This document shows, one piece after another, positions 36,401 to 47,640 of a DNA stretch of 64,000 nucleotides (positions within the stretch are counted from its first letter, which is position 1; each line of letters begins with the position of its first letter). The notes below the pieces were generated by a model, which did no database searches, was not told the DNA's origin, and worked only from the letters and a program-made list of their open reading frames with translations. The DNA is from Helopsaltes ochotensis (taxonomy: Eukaryota > Chordata > Aves > Passeriformes > Locustellidae): contig VXBM01001194.1 of assembly GCA_013400155.1 (NCBI GenBank), forward strand, positions 32,250 through 96,249, in the 5' to 3' direction. The translations under genes and the position numbers were made by a program.

Positions 36401-38280
36401 ATCTGTGATAATCTGCTTAAAGAATTACAGTGAGAGAGGTTGCACAGGAAATGCTTTTATGTCATTTAATTCTGCTTCTTCTATCTGCTCTACCTTTGTT
36501 TTTAGAAAGGGAGGAAAGAAGCAGACACAGGATGTTTTTGTGGAAAAACAGGAATGTTGCATAAAACTGTTCTATTCACGAAAGGACTGTTGGTGGGATA
36601 CTATCACTGCAAAGCAACTCACTGCGGAAATAACCTTTACATTCCTTTTGTGCTACCAAATTTGTATACTGATAAATAACACTGATCTTTAGCTATTCTC
36701 TCAGGATATGAAGCTCATACAGGAACAAATTTGCAAATCCTGCACTCATTTGATGCAAGTTTTTGCTACATCTTTACTAGTCATATAACAAAATAATGCT
36801 GATCCCAAACTGGTGATCTCAGAGGGCCTCAGGTAAGCCAGCAACATCTTTTTATGAGAATCACGTTAAAGGGGCTTACCCAAAATTCAAATGGAGGGCT
36901 GTGTGTTATCTTCTGTTCTTTACAGAAAGTGTAGAAGAAGTGATGGACCAAAACTTCCTATATATCTGAGAGCTCCCATTCTGCTATGCTCCAACAGATG
37001 GCAGGGCTTCCAGGAATTTCTAGGGTTTTTCCTGCTGGGATCCTATGTAAGGTATGGTTGTCCCTCTGCGTGAAAAAAAGGCAGAAGAACAAGCCATCAT
37101 AAAACATAAGGGATAGCCTTGTGTTTATTTTGCGAAATGAATTTACATAATTTAAGAAAGAGAAAGCTATATTTACCATTTTTGACTGTTAGGTAATGTT
37201 GCTGATTTTTTAAGCACTCTATAAAGGGTAAAATATGAAAGTTCATCTTGTTCTAAAGATAGTATTTGTTGTCAGAGCATTACCTGTTCTAAGTGATGGG
37301 ATAGCTCTGGAAAAATAACATGCATTTAGTTGTGTCTATTAGATATTCAAGTTAATAATTTATTTACTGGGAACAGCTTCACAGTTTTGTGCAAAGCTGT
37401 CAGACCTTAGGAGTCTGAAGCATCTGCTAACTACTTGAAATAAAAAACCAGGCAATTAAGATACACAAGTAGGAGAGGAATAAGAGTCTGTGGAAACTGT
37501 GGCCATGCTCTGCCCTCAGATCTCTTTTTGTAGTTCGAGAATAGGTCATCCAATAGTAGTCTGAAACAAGACTGAAAGCAGTACTTGCTATATGTTTGGA
37601 AACACAGGGTTAATTTCTACCTGAGACTACAGAGGTGAACAAAAATGAAAGTTAAACACCAACTTCAATAAATCTGGCTGATATTATTTAAGACACCACA
37701 TTACTAATTGTCTTGCTGGTAGCAGTAGCCCTAGAAATGCTACTTGAAAAGGGTGGCGAGAGTTCATTGGCAATTAAGACTTATAAATTAATGTTTCTTA
37801 TGTAGCAAACTTATAGAATCTTGGAATATGTTGAATAAACTCTGTGGCACACTTACAGCTTGTTGTAAAACATATGTAACTTCCTCTCTTCAGACTAGCA
37901 TATGCTGATTTTAATTACCATAGAGCAGGAAGAGCCATAGTGGAAATGACGGAAAATTTGAAATTCTTTCATCTTTCAAGTCGACAGAGGATTTAAGCAT
38001 ATTCTGAATTTTGAACTAATCCCAATGAAGTATTTTTAAATAAATTTAGTAAGTTATGGTTAAAGTATATGACATTAAATGTCATTATGACCCTAATGGT
38101 ATCTGCAGTATGAGTCTATACTAATGAACATATTCTTATGCGTGACTTCCTTTTTAAATTATACTAACCACTACAAAACTGTGGAGTATGTAATCAAAAG
38201 ATTTTGTTTATTTCTGTTTCTTCCACAAATTATTAGAGGTAAAGGACAGGTCAATCAAATTTTAACAAAGTATTTCGTTC

Positions 38281-38450
38281 CATTATGGAGTGAGTGAATT
38301 AGGTGATCAGGCCAAAAGTGACCAGCTTAATTTACCATGATGCATCAGCAAAACTGAACAGCTGCCTTGGGGTATTAGTGCCTCAGAGCTTTAATTCTTA
38401 ATCACTACATATAAATAATCACATCATAAATATGCTCCTGATTTAGTTAT
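38281..38450. promoter_or_regulatory. Candidate conserved non-coding element
   Basis: This segment has the balanced, motif-rich composition typical of vertebrate developmental enhancers. It contains GGTGATCAGG, AGTGACCAG, TGATGCATCA (a perfect 10-bp palindrome at 38338-38347), ACAGCTGCC (an E-box of CAGCTG type) and several TTAAT/ATAAATAATC words. Nothing in the sequence proves function; cross-species alignment is needed. Confidence 0.22.
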
Positions 38451-39320
38451 AGGATTTAGAGTAACAGACATATATATACCTCCTAAACCTGTCCTAGAGT
38501 CAAGTATTAGTTTATGGGCTAGTTCCTTTAAGTGGTATCAGACTAGAAAACCTGTGAATGCAAAAATGAGTATACAGTTGCATCCAGATATTTTGGGTGG
38601 GTATTCAGTGCTGATTATATGGACTTGGACACCAAGGGATACTAAATGCCTTTCCTTAACTACAGCAGAAAATGCCTCAGAATTGCAAATTGCTTTTTCT
38701 CTACCTCCTCCCCCAGTTTGCAAGATCTAAATACTCCCATGACAAAGTTACTTCAAAAAAAGTACGTCAAAGCAAATTTGAAACGGCCAGTTCATGAGGT
38801 ATATAATCTACCTGAGTGGAATTTCCAGAAATACTTACTTGGAAAAATGCTGACTCTACTGTGGCTGTGTTTAGACTCATTTTGAGGCTAGTTTTTGTGT
38901 GCCTATTCAGGCAAATGAGTCAAATAGCAGAACAGTTCACAAAAGAGAGAATAGGAACACAGAAAATTTTGAACTTGGACATGTGACTAGTCATAAAAAT
39001 TTATAAGTTTCTTTTAACCAGTCTTGGAACACAAAAACACTATATGACTCATATTTTCAATCAAAGCTCTTTAAAACATCTTGGATGTTGAATTCCAAGT
39101 ATTTGTGAACAATATATATACTAAAACTTACTCAGAGAAATTTTCTAGGGAGTACATTTGAGAAAATTATAACACATTCATGACAAAATCACATGCAGAA
39201 ATAGCTAAAATGAATTAAATCAACTATTTCCCAGGAATTATTTGAAACTTCTAGTTTTGCCAGTATCAGATACCAAGCTTGTGAAATAAGAGTAATAACG
39301 CTTTAAAGCAAGAACAGTAT

Positions 39321-39359
39321 CAGTCCCTTCTAACTCACCATATTCCATGATTCTGTGAC
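39321..39359 (+). repeat. Possible CR1 3'-end fragment
   Basis: The segment CAGTCCCTTCTAACTCACC, followed by a TTCCATGATTCTGTGA tail, matches the layout of a CR1 terminus on the + strand (GGTCCCTTCCAACCC..., then ATTCTATGATTCTATGA). Upstream similarity is not visible, so this is either a very short, old fragment or chance. Confidence 0.45.
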
Positions 39360-41769
39360 AGTAGCCAACATTCACACCCTTACTCATGATGATTTTACAT
39401 TTGTTTCTAGCTATGACAGAGTACAATCAGTCATTTTTTACTTAGTTTCTCATTTTTATTAAAATTGTTTCTGAAAGAGGTCAGTATTGCTACAACTCCT
39501 GGAAGTATGCTAGATAACTTACAGTACAAACAGAAAAAAATAACTTTATGCCAATGAGTTTGTTCTAAGAATGTTTTTACTTTAGCTTTCCGGCAAATAT
39601 CTTATCAAAAAACTCCAAAGGGATTGATCATTTGCATATATTCAATATGTACTATATATTTGTGTAAACATAGGGTCAGAGACTTCTATGCAAACAGATA
39701 ATGAAACAGCAAAATAAAAACTTCATTTGATCAATTTCACACTGTGCATAAAATTTAGCTACACCCCCTAAACTGTTAATTTTGCAAGAAACCTTAAATC
39801 ATAATACCAAGTGGATATGCTCCATCAACTCAACAGTATGGCTTTAGACCAACAGTCAATGAAAGATCTGCACAGCTCATTTACCCCCACTAAAACAACT
39901 TCCTACCGCTGTGTAGTCGTTAGAGACAAAGAAAACAACCTGAGTGAAAAAAGCAACCTTTAAATTGGAGATATGCTAATACTTCCCTAATCAATAACAA
40001 ATTACTAATTTGATGGTGCTTTGAGAAGGAGCTGCAAATTCCCCCAGAAGAAATCTATTCAAGATGTGCTCCACAGGAAGAAGGAAAGTTGCTTGAAAAG
40101 TCAGGATTTCAATTTGAACTTTGGGGATAATGGCCCACAGTAGGGCTTTTGAATGGTTTCTTTCTCTAACCAAGAAACTGTGAGGAGGAGACTGCTCTCC
40201 CTCAAGTCCACAAATCACAAACGGTTGCGAAGTGGAACAGCTGAATCAGTAGCTAAATAAAATAAAACAGATTTATTTGAGTAATTTTTGCTACACCGTC
40301 TGCAATTTTAAAATTCACATTCGTATTTCAAGTAGATGACTTTGAGGATGGCCTGAGATACAGCAATGCAGGAAGAACAGGAGACATGATATCAGGTATC
40401 TCATACAGGTGAAACCTTTTTGAATGAAAAGGTAGAGAGAGACAGAGAGGGCAGTGCAATGCACTGCAAAGATGATGATTTATTAATGCACTAAATTATT
40501 AAAATGGATGCTAGTGTTGTGAAATGTGAAAACCAATTACTTCTTTAAATTCAGGGTTGTTCTGTAATTTATTCCCATGATTCAAAAATGGACATAAACA
40601 ATGACATAAAAAGCTGCCAATAGGTTACTTCTTCTCATTCCCTCTTCCTTCTCTAAGAGAAGACAGAAGGATAATATGAAGGGCAATGAGTCTATTGAAA
40701 TAAATTAATGGTTTCAGAGAAAAACTAGTCTTTGCTCACTAGCAGCAAAACTGTGATCCCTCCTTGATGCTTTGCAACAGTCCTGACATAACTCAGACAA
40801 AAAGAGTGAACCTGTGCTTACCTTTCCTGGTAAGTCATAGTAGAATGAGGTTACCAAGAATTGAAGGTTCAGGATATCTTGGAATACCTATTTTTATCCC
40901 CTGAATAAAGGCAGCCACACTATGCTGGATGTGTGTTAAATAAGCAGGCATATGCACTTCAGACTGCCCTGTTGTCAGAAAAGCAGAGTGTGGACACAAA
41001 CCTGGGTATCATTCTCTAAAAGTAAATATATTATAGTATCTTTTCTGTCATAAGATACAGACACCTGTGTTTGTATGACAGCAGGAAGGAATGGAGTAAT
41101 TTGTTGCTTGTATTTTTATTTCTAAGTTTTATAGGAGCTTGGAGGAAGTTGCCTACTGGAGGGCACAGATTCCTCCAGAAGGTTCTCAGAGCTTTTTAGT
41201 GTCAAAAAGCAGAAGCAGGATACTCATGGAATATCAGATATTGCAGAAAAAAACCTGCTATTATTCATGTTTAAAGAAAATATTTTTCCATATTTGCTTT
41301 CTTGTTTTTTTCCTGCCAATTTTACAGGGGACAGAAGTATTCTGCTTCTCTGCTACTTCAGATTTCATATACAATGCACTTGACCAGGGACACTGACAAT
41401 TTGGCTAAGTGTTTTCATTTCTTAAAAAAAAAAAACATCTTAGGAGATTATTTTCTTTCTATCTTACTTCCTTCTGCAGTATTTTTTTTTTCTTGTTGCT
41501 GCTGATCCCCTTTTTTCAGTACTGTTTTGATATGCTTAGGATACAAACTCTACGGAAAGTCAAAGGGGTTCACATCCTATTTTTGTTTACTCTTTTCCCC
41601 TTTCTTATTCTCCTGGGCTTTTGCAATTCAGGCTATCTTCATGATTCCTTGCATAAAAGGAGGAAGATGTTGCCTCAGCCTTCTGTTCTTCTGAACCTCA
41701 GTTGCTGTGCAGCTGAGCTCTCTCCTGGCCTCTGTTGTTGTAGGACCATATATAATGTCTTCTCACTTG

Positions 41770-41785
41770 AAAAAAAAAAAAAAAA
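41770..41785 (+). repeat. Poly(A) homopolymer, 16 A
   Basis: A run of 16 A followed by GAAAGG. No retroposed gene body is recognisable upstream. Confidence 0.8.
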
Positions 41786-44716
41786 GAAAGGTTAGCAATG
41801 CTATTGTGTATTCCATTTCTCATCAAGTTTTAAACATGCAACATGTAAAAGACTGGCATTGAAGCAACAATAACTCAGATCCTCTGGGGATTTCAACCTT
41901 AGTATTGATAAATCAGCTTTATGGAAATGCTCCTACTTAGAGGACCAAATCAGGATACAGGAGTAGATGATGGAAACCTGCATGTTTGATACTAATCCAG
42001 AAGATCCTATTTGCACTGGTTAGCATCAGTTACAGAAGATTTGGAAGATCTCTTGGCCTCACAAGCTTATGCTATCAGTATTAATAAATCCAGTAAACAA
42101 AAGGCAAACTTAATAAACCAGCACAGGGACAAAATCTTGATAATGTGAGGTGGCCATCTAAGTATTTACAGATTGAAAACCAAATAGGCAGTTATTCCAG
42201 TGCCATTATCTAAACATGTTGATCAATTCATTACTAGTAGATAGACCACAAACAACTAAGTAGGCTACTTGCTTTCTAGTAAATTGATCTAATGTTTGCT
42301 ATTTCTTCTTTGGAATACTCACATTCTGCAAGGCATTTATCTTTTACAGTAACAATGAAATACCATCTTTACTTTGGGGGCTAGCATAGTTCTAACATCG
42401 GAATTGAATATTAAAAACCATCAGCTTCTTAAATTGAAATGTGAAACTAAGAAATAGTCAATAAATGATATTGTGATTGACATATGCAGGTGGTTGGTAG
42501 AGACGTTAATGAAACAACACATCAAGTCCTGGATGCTGTCTGCTAAAATTATAAATTATTACATCAATTCCCACAAAAAACACACACCCATAAAAGCTGT
42601 GACATTAAAAAGCAAAATACCTTGTCTGGTGGCTTCACTTTTTGATAGCTCTCTGTTTCACTTATAGTAAGCTCTCCTGCAGGTCCAGAGAGGTGCTTTC
42701 CCTTCCAGGGGTGCTCTTTCTCTTGATCACCATTTTGAATGCTTTCTGTAATACCTGCCCTCCCCTCATGATACAGGAGATTGTTCTTTGGTGCTGTTCA
42801 ATAACATGGTAGGCTCTGCAAATGCAAAAAACTTCACAATCTATTCCAAATCATTTAGGAAGAAACAGATGTATCAGCCTACCACAGAGATTCTTTTGCT
42901 TTCCAAACTTAGAAAGACATGGCTTAGCATTTGGTCCCATCACTTGTTGTTGCTGTGACCAACATCTGAATGATGCCTGGAATGCTTGGAATAATAAAGA
43001 TGAGATGATCCTCCAAGATGTAAGAGCCAGTCCATCTCCTCCTTGGTTGTGGGTTTCAGAAAAAAAACAGCTTATATAGTAATTACTGACATGTAAATAG
43101 TTCTGTTGGTCAAAAGGAACCAACACCACTTAGAAATGCTGATAATGCTGATGGGTTGCAGAACCCATCTAAGTAATCAGAATTAATTCATGAAGTCTCA
43201 AGACACAAGCATTTGCCTCCTCCTGGCTCAGCATTAACCTTTGCTGAAAACCATCCAGATGCAAGAAGAGCCATATCCTCCTGGAACTACTGCTACAGCA
43301 TAGGAGAGGGAACTGCATCAGAGTCTGAACAAAAGCTGAAGTCTGGGACTGCAGCTTTTTTTTTTCCTGATGCCTTTCTCTAAATTCTTCTGGGAAAATA
43401 GTCCTTTTTGTGCAGTAGGGAAAGAAAGAATTATAGTTCTCATAAAAACAAATATGGGCTGCTACAAATCTAATTCACCCATTGCACCCAAGAGTAAAAG
43501 ATCAGTGATCTGGATTTGATTAGCTACTGTATATATATATTTTTTTTTCAAATTATTTTTTTTTAATTCCTGTAGAATAGGACTTGTGACTGTGTGCCAG
43601 GGCATTTTTTATGGTACATGCAAAACTAGATTACTTGGCTAGGTTGCTCACAAGTTGCCTTTATCTCATGATAAAATTGCAGTAAGACTGCATGAAAGAG
43701 AATGAGGTATAAGCTGATCTTTTCCTTCCATTTCAGGCACCAGGTTCTGCCAGTGCTCCAACAGAAAGGGTTTTCATCAATTCATAAAGCAAGGCATGAG
43801 AAGAAAAGCAGCAACCCACTGAACAAGACTAAATCACAACTTGCCTCTGAATCAATGAGCAATACCCATTAGCAAGCCTGAAGCCTGCAGAGAAAAGCTG
43901 CTCATTGCAGCAAGGATAGTTGTTTGTGGCTAAACTGCTCAGTGGGATGGAGCCAGGGAGTGAACCCAGGCACCACACTGCTGATCGTACATATTAATCA
44001 ACTGATAGCCTTCACCCTGGATGGCAAATTAGCACTCTCTGTGGCACAGTTTTCAGGACAGCCTGCTCCAGGGACCATTCTCACTAGCTAATTCTGACAC
44101 CACCTGTTCTTTTGGAAGTAAGGATGAGATTTTTGCCGAATAGATATCAGTCAATTCATGCCACTTAATTTCAGAACACACCAACAGTCCAGAACCATGT
44201 CAGGTTGTAATCTAACTCACCCTCTCTGTCACTACTTTCAAAAAAATTCCTTCTTTAAATAGTTTCTAACTTTACCAGAACCTATCTTATTCTATCTAAG
44301 TCCATCAGTAGAGAATGGCCTTGATGGCTTTCTAAAAACCATGCACTGCTTCTTCATACACAGGAATTAACTGCTTTTCTTTAATCCTTAAAAAGCTCAT
44401 ATGCTCTCCTAGTTTATAGGTGTTCTTACTGCAGTTAAAAATAGAAAAGAAGAAAATTCAAGTTTTGAAGTTGTAAATACTACATGATAACTAAAAGTGT
44501 CAATCAGAGGATTTCCACAAATCAGTTAGCAGCATGAAAGTTGCAGAAATATCAAACAGTACCACATTTCTTGGAATCTGTATCAATTTTAACATTTAGG
44601 AATTTCTCCTCAACCATGGGATATATGACCTTTACCTGAGTGGAAGCATTTTGCTTCAGAAATAAGATAAGTTGCTTTAAAATCTTTTTAGATGAAACTT
44701 GCTGCCTTCTCAATTA

Positions 44717-44729
44717 CCCCCCCCCCCCC
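44717..44729 (+). repeat. Poly(C) homopolymer, 13 C
   Basis: A run of 13 C followed by AAAACC. It is an unusual homopolymer in AT-rich DNA and prone to sequencing length error. Confidence 0.85.
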
Positions 44730-45834
44730 AAAACCAAACTTAACCTCAAGAGACATACAGACTCTGACTCCTCTGGCTGTTGCCTGCTTCTGTTAATGGG
44801 TACAAACATTTCTTTGCTCAACTTATAAAAGGTGTAGTAGAAACAAGAAGCTACTGGATCACTTCAAGAATGATCAGAAACATTCTGAAATTCTTCCTGC
44901 TCCACGCTCCAAACCAGCCCAGAGGATCACCACACCACTCAGATTTGGTGACTCATAAAAGTCAGAAGTTTTCTGGCATATTACTCAACATGCAGTCACT
45001 GCTGTGATGCAAACATTGCTCTCATCCCCAACCACTGCAGAAGAGATCATTATCCAGACATAAAGAGGAAATTTTCCAACAGAACAGAGCTCAATAACAT
45101 GGAATCTGGATAATACTAATTACACAGTCACTGTTGGACAGTAGAGGTCAAAAGCACAATTTCAGAATAAACCAACAGTTTAGCATGTGATAACTGGTCA
45201 CAGGGGGGTACCTATTTCCTTCCACTGACCTTGGAGAATGCCTAAAAAGTAGCAAGGATAATTAACTAATATGCTTATTTTTAAGAATAAAAATACCAAA
45301 TTATCCACCTACACTTTTGTGAACTTAAATATAACAGTAAGTACTATTTTTCTTTGTTTATAATAAGCACAACGTTTCATCCAACTTAATTTATTTTCTT
45401 GTATTTGCAACTGAAAAAGAACTAAAGAGTGTGATATTTTGTGGAAAGTCTCAGCTTTCTACTAGTCTTCATAGTCTGTTCAACACAATTTTTAGAAACC
45501 TATGAAAGTTTTAAATTAATTTACAGAAGTAGAGGTAAAACAACCCAAACAATAACAAAACCACCAAACTTCATATTCAACTAAGTTATAAGAGCTGGAT
45601 TGTCATACACAAAGGAATGACAAGCCAAAGTCAGCTATCCTAGAAATGATTCTTGAGTAGAAACATTTAAAATGTTCCTGTATCCTCTATCCTGAAGAGT
45701 TTCTCCAAAGACAAGTTGCTACAGCTATGCAGTGGTGATCCTCAGTAAAGGGGTCTCTGTTGTATCCAGATTTTGACATGAAGGATAAAGAAGAACAGAA
45801 ACTTGCATGGACACCTTCCACTTCCTGAACAGAG

Positions 45835-46131
45835 CCTAGAGGGAAGCTAGAGAGCGACTCTGCATCAGGAATAAGGAGTAATAGGTACAAATCAAAAGAG
45901 AGGAAATTTAGATTAGATATTAGGAAGAAATTACTGTGAGGGTGGTGAGTCACTGGAGCAGGTTACCCAGGGAAGTTGTGGATGCCCTAGCCCTGGCCAT
46001 ACTCAAGGCAGGTTAACTAAGCCCTTGAGCAGCTTGGTCTAGTGGAAGGTGTCCCTGTTCATGGCAGCAGGGGTTAGGATAGATGATCCTAAGGGTCCAT
46101 TCCAACCCCTTAACATTCTGTGATTCTATGG
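45835..46131 (+). mobile_element. CR1 LINE 3' end (about 297 bp)
   Basis: The stretch AGGGAAGCTAGAGAG, then GAGAGGAAATTTAGATTAG, ATATTAGGAAGAAATTACTG and TGTGAGGGTGGTGAG, followed by CACTGG, GTTGTGGATGCCC and TCTAGTGGAAGGTGTCCCTG, is the classic end of avian CR1. It closes with GGTCCATTCCAACCCC and the ATTCTGTGATTCTATGG tail at 46115-46131. It covers the last codons of ORF2 and the 3'UTR only, a 5'-truncated copy on the + strand. Small deletions are evident (for example after GGAAGAAATT). No target duplication is seen. Confidence 0.94.
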
Positions 46132-46543
46132 TATAAGCAAGTAGACTACTATATCTGAACCTCTGAACATGCCGAAAGATCTAAAAAAAATCTCAAATTC
46201 CAATAAAAAAGTACTGATATATTGTAAACTACATAAACAGCACGGTTGTTACATTCTGGATGATTTTAAGGACTGGAGGAAGAAAAGGAGTCACTAGGCT
46301 CATGCCATTGTCATGTTGCATTCAGCTACCTCTACACTTCGGTGAGGCCCAGAGCACATCTCTGCTGTCCAGAGCATCAGAGAGGCCCCCAGACACTGCC
46401 ATGGGGAAGCCCTGCACAACAATCCTTGGGCCATGTCTGATCCCAGCCCCCGGACACCCTGCCTGATCCTGACCCCCGCTGTGGGCCGATCTCCCAGTGC
46501 AGCCTGTTCCTTTTCCCAGGGAGGTACTCGATCCCTGGGGGTG

Positions 46544-46549
46544 CCCTGG
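46544..46549. repeat. Left target-site duplication CCCTGG
   Basis: Identical to 46897-46902; flanks solo LTR copy 3. Confidence 0.9.
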
Positions 46550-46896
46550 TGTCACTATTTAGCACTGCACAATATGACACAGATGCTCGGTTGAAGGAGA
46601 AGGAGCAGAAAAGAGGCTGAACTTTATTGTTCTTCTCTTATATAGTTTTCAGATCCATGCCAGGGTTTGGGTGAGAGTGTCGCCACCCCTCCAATCTCAC
46701 TGGTCAAACTGACAGTCAATCAAATGTTTTTTCAATCAGAAGGTATGTGGTGTTGTCAAGAAAATTCCCAAACAACCCTATCTATCGATAACACCAGTGT
46801 GAGAAAGAAACAAGAACAATGCAAAGCATTGAGAACTCTGACTCCACTTTAGAAACTAAGAAACACATCAGAAAGGCTTCAAAAGTCAGGGCAACA
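46550..46896 (-). mobile_element. Solo LTR of an endogenous retrovirus, copy 3 (347 bp)
   Basis: On the - strand it begins TGTTGCCCTGAC at 46896 and ends GACA at 46550, flanked by a perfect 6-bp duplication CCCTGG (46544-46549 and 46897-46902). It is homologous to 28328-28673 (same orientation) and to 2376-2714 (opposite orientation). It retains the best promoter of the three: TATATAAG on the - strand (46644-46637), then AATAAA (46628-46623). No internal retroviral sequence is present. It has its own duplication different from that of copy 2, so the two are independent insertions and not the two ends of one provirus. Confidence 0.93.
46623..46644 (-). promoter_or_regulatory. LTR core promoter and poly(A) signal, copy 3
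   Basis: On the - strand: TATATAA (46644-46638), then nine bases, then AATAAA (46628-46623). It is intact by eye and points leftward, away from the CpG-rich part of the island. Confidence 0.65.
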
Positions 46897-46902
46897 CCCT
46901 GG
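46897..46902. repeat. Right target-site duplication CCCTGG
   Basis: Identical to 46544-46549; abuts the LTR's TG end. Confidence 0.9.
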
Positions 46903-47640
46903 TCCCCCAGAGATGCCCTGTTTCTGGCTAGGGAGGTGGGATTGGGCTGGGCTTCCAGGCCCTGTCCTGCTGCCCTGGGGAGCTCCCCAGTCTTGTGGGA
47001 CCCTGTCACCTCTGGACCCTTCCTAAATCTTGTTGTTCCTCTGTCTATTGTCAAAATCCATTCCTTTCCAGCACCAATGGTAAAACATTCCTTCAAGAGT
47101 TCTGCAAAACGACTCCATCAAACAGACGATGGAGCTCTGCGACACACGTTACACATCCGCTTAGTTCAGCTTGGAAATACTACGGTTTTAAATAACAGCA
47201 CTTGAGACTTCCGAGCGGTATCTTACAGAAAAGTTGAGTCATTCCTGGCTCAGGCACTGCTAGTCAGAAGGAAGAGGCCGTGGGCAGGAGGGTGCTCTGC
47301 GCCCACGCCGTCCCACCTGCCAGGCACAGCTGAGGCGCTGTGGCGCAGTCAGGGCAGCACCCCTGCGCCATCCCCGCCCCACCGTGAGGCAGACAAAGAT
47401 TCCCAGGCTGACACGTGCAGAGCCTCAGCCTGTGCTGATGCACCTCGGTAGTGCAGCCTCCGACACCACCACACCCGTGGTACAACAGGTTTCAACAGCT
47501 ATTCCCTCAGATAAAATTCGAGATGGAACAATTAATTTCTAAAGGATAAGCGAGCTTCCCCGGGTAAGAGAGGATGTATGAGATCTCTGAAATCCCACCA
47601 TCGCGCTGCAGTGCAGGCAAACAGAACCGCCTTGTTGATG

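Larger units (their letters stand above)
30301..39320. other. Intergenic or intronic DNA, no gene seen
   Basis: Nine kilobases of AT-rich single-copy sequence. A 113-codon frame just beyond the CR1 (30510-30851, + strand) and a 96-codon frame at 32298-32588 (- strand) are the largest. Neither has a recognisable domain, splice context or start context of note. A GT-rich tract (33361-33414) and the motif-dense segment 38281-38450 are listed separately. Confidence 0.6.
39360..45834. other. Intergenic or intronic DNA, no gene seen
   Basis: AT-rich single-copy sequence with an A16 run (41770-41785) and a C13 run (44717-44729). The frames around 41139-41795 are low-complexity hydrophobic translations of T-rich DNA and not credible genes. 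A segment near 40458-40506 has clustered TTTATTAATGCAC/AAATTATTAAAATG words, but no other support. Confidence 0.6.
46270..47640. other. GC- and CpG-rich island interrupted by a solo LTR
   Basis: Apart from the inserted LTR at 46550-46896, this block is clearly GC-richer than the surrounding tens of kilobases. About 25 CpGs can be counted by eye between 47109 and 47630. The left part (46340-46549) and the part right of the LTR (46897-47030) read as one continuous C/G-rich sequence. Small frames occur (for example 46819-47205) but include LTR sequence and match nothing I know. A good splice-donor-like word, CGGGTAAGAG, is at 47561-47570. The block could be a CpG-island promoter or first exon of an unannotated non-coding RNA, or a decayed GC-rich retroelement. 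Function unknown. Confidence 0.5.

Noticed and set aside
41139..41795. Hydrophobic frames resembling small membrane proteins, ending near an A16 run
   Set aside because: They translate T-rich low-complexity DNA, have no recognisable family, and there is no exon structure. The A-run alone does not show a retrogene.
28328..46896. A provirus bounded by the two - strand LTRs (copies 2 and 3)
   Set aside because: Each LTR has its own distinct perfect 6-bp duplication on both sides, the 18 kb between them contains no retroviral coding sequence, and it includes other elements. They are independent solo LTRs.
46819..47205. 128-codon + strand frame in the GC-rich island
   Set aside because: Its first part is the antisense of the solo LTR, and the remainder matches no known protein.
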